64,000 nt of DNA from Trichopria drosophilae. Taxonomy: Eukaryota > Arthropoda > Insecta > Hymenoptera > Diapriidae. This document shows, piece after piece, positions 38,301 to 50,300 of this stretch. Where the stretch lies: the NCBI GenBank assembly GCA_030407085.1, contig CM059584.1:102299001-102363000 (forward strand), read 5' to 3'. Under the pieces are notes generated by a model. That model searched no databases, was not told the origin of the DNA, and saw only the letters and a program-made list of their open reading frames with translations. Made by a program: the position numbers and the translations under genes. Position 1 is the stretch's first letter. Each line of letters starts with the position of its first letter.

Positions 38301-41300
38301 ATTTTTATCACCTATGAAGAACTATGAAAACGTTTAAAAATGTCAACATCGAATCTTTTACTAAATAGAAGTAACGTTTAAGCCTAAGTGAATTAAAAAA
38401 AAATCCATCGGTATTGGTAGGGTATAAAAAATGTCGAAAATCGACTTTTTTAAAGGGAATTTGTATCTCGTAAAGTTGACGTCCTACGTGAAAGTTACTT
38501 CGGACTTTTTTGTTCAAAATTACCAAAAAAAAAACATGAAAACATTTTTTCCGGAGTAAAAAGAACAAAATTATTCAATTGTTTTAAAAAATTGTTATAA
38601 ATAATTAAGTGACCACTTTCGAGCATTCCACCCAAAAAAAATCGTGTTCAGTGGCCAAAAATACATCAAAAAACATTATTTCAAGTGGAGACTTATAAAA
38701 AACTATGGCAACATAGCTTCTGGACTATATTGATTGACGTTGACAATTTTCTCTTCTTACGAATACTCGATGCGACAAATTTTTCACAATAATCTTTATA
38801 ATCAGTTTATTTACAGTTCATAATTACAATAGATTGTCATTATTTAGTGGTTATGTTTTAAATTTTCTAGGTTAGTATAGTTACTTGGCAGTTATTATGA
38901 AACAATTTGTTATAAAATACCCAACATTTTACCCACAACAAAAAAAGCATTACAATTACAGGGAAAGGTAAACACACACTTTTTTTTCTGTTTTTAATAT
39001 TGATTAATAGCGGCTTTTAAATAAACTATTATTATATAGTATTATTTGGAACAAAATATAAAAAATTTGTTAAATGAAGCAACTTCATAAATACAACTAG
39101 ACGTGTTAGTAGAACGAGCGATTAGCTAAGCGTTAGTAATATTATTTTACATTCAAATTCCCATCGAACCAACGATATTAAAAATGAATTTTGTGCAAAT
39201 TTATGTTGCTGACCTCGACATTCGGGGGTAACGTGATGGTAGCATGTGTCGTTGTGGTTTCGGTACCAGTGGTAATCTCTCTCTCTACTGTGGTGCCTAA
39301 ATATAGTAACAACAAATGACAAAAACCGACGAAAAACAAAAGTGTCGTCTTAAACTCAACATTTTTTATTTCAATCGACACAAATAATATAAAGGATAAT
39401 CCAGTAAAATGGGGAAATTTGGATTAAAAAATTAGTCCTACTTTTTACTGTCTCAAAAGTCCTCATCCGTACAAGCTTGGGGAAGTGGTGGGGGAAAACG
39501 GGTCCAAAAAATCAGTTTTTCTGAAGTTTTTCGTCGTAGAAGCTTTTGGAGAAAAAGAAATTGTACGGAATTTCCTTAACAATTTTGTTTATGTCAATGT
39601 GAAAATTCAACGAACAAAATCCAATACAAAAACGTGCAAAAAATCTAAAAGTTTAACGTAAAAATGTTCGGTTGAAGTTAGTAAGTAATTTTTCGTTTTT
39701 AATTCAATATAACATTTACAGATGAATATTTTTACTTGAAAAAATAACGCCTTATTTGGGATATGAAAAGGCAACCTCCAAATTTGGTTAAAAAAATATT
39801 TTTTTTTAACGTTTTTATTTATTTGTCTCGAAAATTTGGAGGTTATGGGAAAAATGATGTATAAAAAAGTTGTAAATCTTCTTAATATCTACAAATTGTC
39901 CGTAAAATATTCTTCTATTGGGGGTCAACTTTGGTTGGAAATAAAAAAAACTAAAATTCTACGTTTTTTTAATACTTTATCGCGATTTTTTTGAAAAACG
40001 CTCGTTAAAATATTTTAATTTTAGTTATGTTACATTCGTATAATTGCATATTATCAATTCTATCTGGATAAATGCATGACACTCGCAATTAAAAGTGTTT
40101 CAGGCTCACCGTGAGTGATATTTTTGTGGTTATTTCAGAAAAACTTATTTTTTGGACACATTTTCCCCCACCATTTCCCCTAAACCGACAAATTTTCAGT
40201 CCGTTACTAATTTTTTAATCCAAATCGAAAAATATCGTTCCATTTTACTGTGCTAGAAAGAACTTATAAAGAACTCACTGTTCACTTGTTCCGACTCGCT
40301 GGCCTGACGAGTTTCGATCTCTCCATTGGCAGTGATTCCATTGCTCGACGCTTGCTGCGAGATGACAGTTGTAGTTTTCACTACTACCGATTGATTTTGG
40401 GTAGAGACTTCCGAAGTCCTGGAAGTGACTTCCATCTTGAGTCCGGCTAATCGATTGTGAAGATCTTCGGAAGATGTGGCGTTTCTGAAAAGAGAGCTGT
40501 TACTGCCAAAAGATGGCCAGTACGCAAAAAAAAAAAAAAAAACAATCGGGCTAAAATTAGCGACTGACATCTAAGTGCAGCAAATTATAAGATACACAGA
40601 AATGATTATTGAACATGCTTAACATAAAATATTTAACATCTTGTACTTACAGCAAATGGTCTTTGACGCTGTCAATGGTGATGTCGCCGATGGAGCTGAG
40701 GTCGTTACGATCATCCTCACCGTTTACGTCGTTCGTGCTGGCTGCTGGTTTTAATGAAGATTCCTTCGATGATTCGTCGCCACCTGCTAAAAGGTACTCG
40801 AAACGATAGACACGTGCTCATGGCTGTTATAGGTTATGTGGATATATTTCGTACTCTTTTTTCTTCTACAATTTGTAATTAAAACTTCGCAATTGAAATA
40901 TAAACACATAACCTCATAAATAACACTAACGTTGAATTCGATAGCGGCAGTTGATCGTTAGAAGCACATTTAAAATGGACAGTAACAAATATTGCGAACG
41001 AGATCACAGGACAATTTCACAAATTTGAAGCGATTTTTTTTAGTAAAACGTGCATTATATCGGTAAAATTAAATTAAAACAATTAAAAGTTACTTACTTG
41101 ATCCAGCTACACCATTTTCGGTAATGGGTTTGGTAACTTGACCTTCTTGGGAGTCGGTATCAGCGACGGTAGTTTCTTCAGATTCATCTTTCTTTTCTTC
41201 TTCCTCTTCTGCGTTTGCTCTCGCGTTAGGTGGAAGATTTAACGCGCAGTGCGCGTTTGTTACCTTCGTCGCTGACAAAGAAATTCTTTGAAGCTCCGAG

Positions 41301-44300
41301 CTGGAGTGAAGGTATAAGGCTTCGCCGGATTTGGTGAAGGTCAAGGAAGAAATTCCACTGGAAAAACCACAAGGAGATATTAAATGCCAATTAAATGCTA
41401 ACTTTTCCACGTAGAAGAAAATTCTTACTTTATATCTTCTCTCTTGATCGTCGCAGCGTTCAGCTGCCTCCGAAGCTCAGGAATACCCAGTACCAAGCAC
41501 TCTCCGAGGTTCGTCAAGCAGAGGAGACACGTTTCCTCGTGGATTTCCTGATCGACGTGGCACGAGAATTTGGCGAAACCGGTTTTCCTCACCCTGGAGC
41601 CTTCGTGCGCGGTGAGTTTGTACTTGCAGAAAGGTTTCAGCGACGGTAGATTGAAGATTTTGAATTGTTCTTCGCTGGCGATTACCACCCGATGGGGCGA
41701 GGTCATGTCTGGACCGGGACATACGCCTTTCTCGGCTTCGAAGGGTTCTGGAAGTGGCACGTTGGAGCCGTCGAGGATGGTGATCGCGATCACTGGTGCT
41801 CGATGCTTCAGTTGGATTTCCTTGCCTAGGGTGCAGTTGACGTCGTCTTCGGCGCGCCTGACGCCGGCTGGAATGGCCAGAGTGAATACGAAGACTGTAC
41901 CGTTGTTGGTACCGGCCCAAAGTGTTGGCATTGTATTTTGCACTGAAATTTTTAAATATTCGAGGTATAATATAAAGTTATTTATTTCATTATTAATCGA
42001 ATTGTATTCTTGTGATACTTGATCTTAAAAATCGATTATGTAGTTTAATTTGCAAGTGATGAAATGGTAATATGTAGTGATCGTACAATTTTTTGAGGTT
42101 ATGTAACCTTTGCTGGAAAGATTTGTATGATTTATCGAACTGTAAGACTTGAATTTTGTTTATACAACACTAATTATCAGCCAATGGGCCGTAAATAATA
42201 AAATTTTAATTAACGTAAATAAAACGCAAGCAATGATACTCGGTAGCCCCTATTACATCAATTCAATTTTGATAATTTGCAACCAATAATGCTTCGGGGT
42301 TCTCCTGTGCGTTGGTCGAAAAATGTGGGCAACTTGGATCTATACGTTGAGAATAAATTATCATAGTTAATACCCATGTTATTATTATTTAATTATTATT
42401 AATAATAATAATAAAACAATGTATTAACCCTCCTGCGCACTAAGCCATATATATTGGTCGAAATGAGGTTTTTACCGTAGTCGGAAAGACGTATATATAC
42501 GTCCTGACAATTTTGGCTATATTTTTTGAGTGGAGAATTTTTCAAGGGTCTATTACGGCTCAAATTAAAGCTGAAGACTTCCTCTTTAAGATAGACTTGG
42601 TCTAAATGATGATTTTTATTTATTTCTTTTCGAAAACATCAATAAAAAATGTCAAAATATTATCGAAAATATGTTTTTTATCAACATTGAAAACTTGTTC
42701 AAATGAGGCTCAAACTCTCTACTTGGGGGTTTTTGGGGTCGCTGATTACGAATCTGATGTCAGAAATCATAAATTAAAAATGGCGGCCAAAAATACAAAA
42801 TATTGGCCTATTTTTATGAAACTGAATCCCAGGCACACAGGGATTTTCGGGGTCGCTGATAAAGAATCTGATGTCAGTTTTGTGAAATTCAAAATGGCGG
42901 ATCCATACGTTAATCAGGGGACTTCTATTTATTTACAATTTTTCAGGTCGATGTTTTTATTATAAACCGATCCAAGAGCCAAAATTTCAACTATACTATC
43001 ATAAAGGGTATATATTAAACCTTTTTTATGATTTTTTTTCAGAATCTTAAAAAGGTCCTTCGAAAAATGTAAATTAAAAACTCTAAAACGATTTTTTAAC
43101 CTCATCCTGTAATAATACGTAAAAGCGGATATTTTCACATTTGCGCTTAAATAAATTAAACATTGCCGGAACAGAAATTACATTTTTCTAACTATCCTCA
43201 CAACTCTTACTACAGTCGATTTTAAAATGTTTTATATGTTTAAGAATACTTATTTTGCATGTACTAACAATACACAAATAATAAGCCATGCTCTCATTAA
43301 ATAGTTTTTTTAAAAACAAATATTTAACTTCTTTAAAAACTTCTTTTATTAGGATTAAACATTTGTAACTACGTAAAAAATATTTAAAAACTATAATTGA
43401 CATTCAAGTTACCACATTTTCCGTAAGAACCACATTAGGTTGAAATTATTCGAAGAATGATCAACATTGAAGTGATAAACAATTCTTATAATTTCTTAGT
43501 ATATAATTAGTAAATTTGTTCATGTAATATTAAATATTGTATAATTTAAATATTTTATAAGATAAAAAGAGAATTACTTACTGCTGACAATGTAACTTCG
43601 AGCGAAATACAAGCATCTGACCATCGAACCGAGTGCATCGTCAACGGGTCTGGCTTCAACTTGTCGTTCAATCGGTTTCACGTCGATTGGTGACAGATCG
43701 GCACTTGGGGAAGACGCAACACTTGGACTGAAAGATAGAACGAGTTATAAACATTAAATCAAAACTAACCCACCTAAAATTGTGTAAAACTTAAAAAGTA
43801 GGCAAATGTTAAAAATGTGGTCAAAAATCAAACAATTTTCTTCCTTTCTTTAATTGTAGTCAAAAGATCTAAAATGGTACGATATTAGAAACACATTTAA
43901 TTTTTTCATCGACAATTCAGTTGCATTAATGTTACAATCTTATTGTATTTTAATTAAATGCATTTTTAAATATTTTACTTACGGCTTTTTCGGTACTTCT
44001 GCTGTTGGCGCTGGGCTACTGGTAGCGTTTGGTCGCCGCTGCGATCTACCTTTTCGCAATCTTCTGAAAGACTCTCGTAGTGACTTTTTGAATGATTTTC
44101 TTCTCGATATCGGAGTATCTCCTGAACCTGACAGATCTGTCGAACAAATACCATTTGAATTGAACAATATTCAATTAATTTAAGACGCTAAACACAAAAT
44201 TGGTTATATAATAATACATTTAAATATATTAAAGTATCCCCTGAAGAATATTTCTATTAATATCAGGGTTGGGTAAGTTAAACAAAGTTAAGTTAAAAAT

Positions 44301-47300
44301 GAACTCGTAATTTAGTTAATTGAAATAAAAGTTAAGTGAACTAATAATAAAGTTAAAAGTTACAAGTTAAAAGTTAAAAGTTAATAAGTTAATAAATTAA
44401 AGTTAAGAAGTTAAAGTTAATAGTTAAAAACTTAAAGGTTAAATTAGAAGCTAAAAAGTTAAAAGTCAAAAGCTAAATGGTAAAAGTAAAATAAAAACGT
44501 TGAATATTAAACGATTAAAAGTAAAAAACTAAGTAGTAAAAGTAAAAAAAACTTTTAGAATTATTTAATCCACACTTTTCAGGTTACAGGTAAATCGGTA
44601 AAGAAGAAATTTCGAATGTGTTTTGTAGGCTGTAGAGGAAACTTGAATCTACCGTGCAAAACTAATACCTTAACTGCATTTTTTGTCCCAACAAAGATAT
44701 GATGTTTAGATTACTCTCTATGTCTGTAGAAATGCTTCTGCATAAGTAAAATGTCATTTTGATCTTTCTAATTTTATTACCTTTGTATTCATTTTGTTCA
44801 TAAAATCTAATAACATATTGTGACAGAATATTCATCACAATTTTGATGTCCATAGAAAATTTTTCCCAAATGTAGTTTCGGCAGAAATGTTAACAGTTAA
44901 AAAGTTAAAAATTAACAGTTACAAACTTAAAATGTTAAAAAGTTAAAAAGTTAAAAGTTAAAAGTAAACTTAATTAAGTTAAGTTAAAAGTTAACGATCT
45001 AAAAAGTAATTAACTTTTTAACTTTTGAATTTCCTACTATCCAACCTTGATTAATATCATGAATGGTTTGATGTGAACTTTTTTTTCAACTGAAAAATAT
45101 ATATTTATTATACACAAAAGACTTTAGTGATTCGATTAGCTTTATTACTAGGCCATTTTTGTTACATATTGTTACAATTGTCGGTTGGACCCAAATTTTA
45201 ATCACTTCTTTAAAGACCAATGACAATTAAAAAATTGATGTCAACGTGAAATAAAACTTTTAACCTCTTTATCCTGTTGGTAATAACTTTTTATCAAGCA
45301 AAAATAACATTTAATAAATATATAACATTCTCGACCGAATAAATTAATAATAGAAAAGTCGTTATAAAAAACGGTCACTTTACAAAATACAATATGACAA
45401 TTAAACAACGTTTTAATGTCTGCTCATTCTTTGTAGCCTTCTTCAGAATAAATAAACTAAACAATGAAATAAAAAATTTTAAAACAACTTGGTACACAGA
45501 AATATTGGTGTACGAAAATGTTTATTTTGCATTGATGTTATATTTAAAGGAAAGAAAACACTTTCCTTTAAATTCTAACGCTACCCAACCACCACATTAA
45601 AATACATAGTACTGTATGCAAAAGAACTTTGTATAGAAAGAACGGCGAACCGAAAGTTACTTATGAGCAGTTGGAAACTCACTAATTATATAGGATAGAA
45701 TAAAATAAACAAGGGTAACAATTATTGTTTATTCGCTTCGTGTATGGCTATGGAGGGGATATCGAAATCTACGGCAGCGCTCGGCGTGGAGATGTCTGAC
45801 AACTCGCGTCTGCAACGTCAGAGCTTTTCCATTAAAGTCAATGAAAAAATGCTCTTATTTATTCGTTAATTTGAGATATTTTAAAGTTTATTTCTATCTG
45901 TGTTAAGTGTTGCAAGTAAGTTTTATGATTTAAAGAACCATTTGAAAGGGTTCATTTTATTATACTGTGCAAAAAAAAATGATTACTCCTATATATTAGA
46001 ATAATTTATATTTATGTATGTATTGTAACTTTCCATTATTAGTAATTTTGTTAATACATAAACATGGTATTTTTCTTATTTCCAATATAACTTTATACGG
46101 TGGAAGAGTCACTGACGTTTGCCGAATTACACTGGAACGAATGAATTTATGTTCTGTACATATTCCAAATACTTCTTCCACACGAACTACATATCCTACA
46201 GCCAAATGTTTTCCCTTTTCTATACTTACTGGATTAAAGTTTATTGAGTTTGTGATTGATTCAAACCCAGTTCGGATTGTCGTATTCATTTCAGCCCCTT
46301 AACATCGTTTTGTCCAACTCAAAATGATTCGAATTAAAAAAGTATAATATTTTTTTACAAACAAAAATGTACGAAATTTGGGCCGAATTTCAAACAATAT
46401 ACTCAAAGTACTAATGCTTTTGAAAACCCGCAGAAAATTAAAAAAAAACTAAATATTTCACTTTTTCATATCACTCTCCATACAAATTGCAGATGCAAGT
46501 TGTCAAAATTCACCACCAGGCGGCGTTAAGCGAATAGTAGAAATTAGTTATAATGGTAATATACGATATAAAAGTAAAGCATTATAAATTGTTTGAAATG
46601 AACTTTTTCATGGATTAACTTTGAACATTTTTGAAAATTCAAAGACCAAAATGAATAGATGTCACTTACCATTTGGATTTAGCGTGCATTTAACGCTAAC
46701 GGGCTTGGATCGAATGTAATCGTAGACGGCCAGGCCGTGGGCAGTACCGGTCGCAACGAGACCCCATTCGCTGTGAAGTGCCAGGGCTGTAACGGCTGCT
46801 GGCGGATAAAGCTGAAGGAGGCTTTGAGGTTGGAAACCAATGTCGAAAGATATACTCGACGTTCTCCTGGGGAGATGATCGTGGCCCTTCCACACGAATC
46901 CGTCCCGATCGTTCACCACGTTCATCGTCACCGACTTGATCTCTTTGCTGATCGCTTCGTTGGAAAGTGTGGCAGTGATTATGTGGCCGGCGGTACCGGC
47001 TATCACCAGGGTCGAAGACAGAGGACAGAGCAAGACCTTCTTCACCGCGAGTCGCGGATCGTCCGAGTACGGGTCGAAGGTTCCGACTTTACGGAACGGA
47101 GGCCATTCGTCTTCCTCATCTTCGGCGGGCTGTTCCAGCACGTCCAGATGTTCCCCGGCGAAGAGGATCGACGAGTTATGCTTATACAGCGGGGTCAAGG
47201 CAACGTCCAGGGCGTTCCAAAAACGTACGGTGCCGTCCTCGTGTCCGGTGAGCAGCAGCTCCCTGGGTTTCGGCTTGTCGGGATCTGCTGGTTTTTGGCA

Positions 47301-50300
47301 GAGAATTATACCACCGTCGATTGGCCACGGCTTGTCCGAGTAGAGGTGTTCGGTTTGGGCTTTACCCGCTGCTGTAATGGCTTCCCAGAGTTCCTCCGGG
47401 ACATTTGGAACGTGTTGAGAGCAAGTGACCTGTAAATCAACACAAATATTCTTTTAATTTGACATTTATCAATATTGTTGTCGACATCATAAGTAGCCTT
47501 TTTGTTGTTATTGTCATCAGCGTCATTCCATGAATATTTTTAGAATTAAATAACATGTTGTCTTTTCATCGATTCACTATTAAAAATCTTCTGCAGTGAA
47601 AACAAAAAATTAGTAATTTTGACTAAATATTTACACGGTGAGCTACGATTAAGTTCAACCAAAAAGTCCCCCCACCTCCCGTTTTTTTCTGATATCATTT
47701 CAGCAATATCCCACGGTAATTTAAAGCCGTAAATGAAAATAATCGGCTGAGGGAAATGTCCTAAATTTTTATTTTTTTCTAGAGGTTATTACAGATATGG
47801 GTAAATCCACAGAACTTTTAACTTTACGCTTTAAGAAAAACATTTTTTTTTCGTCGGCACAGATTTAAAATGAACCTGAGGCCACTCCTAAACATATAAA
47901 ATGTAAAAAAAACGACACGTTACGACTTTTAAAGGATTGTTCCAGCACAGCCAGGTAAAACGAAACCTAAAATTATATCTTCGAACCAAACCTATTTCTG
48001 TACGCGGAAAACAGATGAAATTTGTTACTATGGGGTTTTTTAAGTTACTGGTCACCAATCCGTCAACAGATATTCAGAATTCAAGATGGCGAATTCAATA
48101 TGGAAGACCGAATTTGTAAGAAGTTACTCACACAAGCTCAAATTGGGTATTCGGGGGTTTTCTTTCTTTTTGCTTTTAGGTTCATAATATACAAATTTTA
48201 GCAGCAAACATTTATTTAAGTCGATTTAAGGCATTACAATCCCGGCAATCCTGAAAACAAATTTTAAATAGGTATAACGTAAGTTGTCATTAGTACCATA
48301 TTTATTCTTTTTAACCAGAAAAGATGAAGCAAGGGAGATGAAAAACAAAGTTACCCAAAGTTACATTTTCATTATTTCTGGAGCAAAGCTGTAGCGAATC
48401 TCGACCAATGAGCGACCCTGAATACACAGTTTCAGCTGGTTCAAGTAACTTTTTAGGAATTTGGTCCACCATATTGTATCTACCATCTTCAATTTTTAAT
48501 ATTTGTCAACGTATTTATGATCAGTTACCAATAAAACCCGCGCGTAACAAATTTCAGCATTTTTCCGTGTAAAGAAAGGAGTTTGTGTCAAAGAGATAAT
48601 TTCATGTCTTGTTTTACCCCTGAACATCGTATTGTATTTTTGGAACAAGTTCCAAGTATTATTATGACATCTAAAACAATAAATTACGCCAATAATCGAG
48701 GCATTTAATTGTGTATAGTTCGTGTGCCTGACAAAAGTGTCATTTTTCAACAACAGTTACGCACGAAGGCTATAGGTTGTAATAGGCACAGAATTGAGAT
48801 GAGACAAGGCACACCTTATTCCTTGGAATACGTCATTTATTATATCATCAATTAAAAATTCCCAAAGTATGGAGCCATAATATTGTTTGTTCCAAAAAAG
48901 TTATTGTTAGAAATTAACGAAAATTCCATTTTCCATAAATCTTCTGCACGCGAGTTTGGACGCATGCCATTCTTATTAGGCGATAGGCACACTTATTTTT
49001 CAAGTATCTTTGGCTTTTACAAAGTGCCATTAATCAACGACATGATTTTCAAATGAAAAGAATACACGTTCCAAAAGATACAGAACAAAATATTAAAAAA
49101 ATACGATTTGCACGCAGCAGTTTATTCAAATTTTATGAGCTTTCGTGTTTCCTTTGGGGTTTTAATCAACTATCATGCAAAATAAATAACTGAACCTTGA
49201 AAAGCATATCCTATTTAGTAAATAGTAATGTTTTATAAATATTTCTGTACAGCTTATTTAAGTGAATCTTAAAATAACATTAAAGTCAAAAGTTCTGAGG
49301 ATTTGCTCATATGTCATTTGCCCTCAATTTTTTTCGTTTTATTTCAATATTTCGTGTTACGAAACTAATCCCTGAATGATTATTGTATTTTTAGCATTTA
49401 AATATGGAGAAATTTTCAAAAATAGCTGAAAACGTGTGTTTTTCACAGGTTTTTTACTATGATCTTTTTTGGCAGAGTTTCTACGTGAAAATGCCTCAGT
49501 AATGAATTGAAGCGGATGAACGTATCTATAAAACTATCCTAAGTTTCTATTATTCCCAACATTTCCAAAGATATGGCCATTTAAAGTTACCTATTCGTGA
49601 CCAATTTTTTCTTAACTATTAGATCTGGTTGAATATCCTTTTTTCCTGCGAGTTTTAGTGATAAGTTGTAAGGAAATAAGTTGAAGTGTAAGTAAATATG
49701 TATAATTTTTAAAAAATTAGAACAATTTTTATCCTATATATAAAAAGTTACAGAGCTTCGAAAATACCTACTTGGATTTGTTTTCATGACTAATGTATTA
49801 AAACAATGTTATCGCCGTCTAAAATAATATTCAATATGCGAAATATGTACTTTATAGGTTTCATTTTCTTGAAATAGATGATTTTACCGCATATAACATG
49901 GAAGTTAGCAGTTACATTTCAGCAGCCACATTACCAAATTCGGTTTTATCATTACAATTGAGAAATTTAAGCTATTTTTTTGTTTAACTGTTGAATTAAT
50001 CAGTAAATCGAAACTGTTTTCAAGTGAAAATCACTTATTACCGACACAAAGCATACGGGTTGATTCCAGTGATTTTAATGAAATTCGCCGAAACTATCAG
50101 TTAATAAGCACTATATTCCAGCGAAAAACACATGATTTCAATCCACTGTATTTCAAATTAAATTCACTGGATCGATAAGTGAATAGGCATTGTTTTGAAG
50201 CGGTTGAAATGTGATTTCATTTAAATAATTTTCCAGCCAATTTAGAAGAGTTCGCTGTTGAAATCAATATCTAATGGCTGATTTACAGCGCTCGCAAATG

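Noticed and set aside
46737..47435. 232-codon plus-strand frame
   Set aside because: Lies exactly antisense to the largest Lgl exon; shadow of a GC-rich coding exon.
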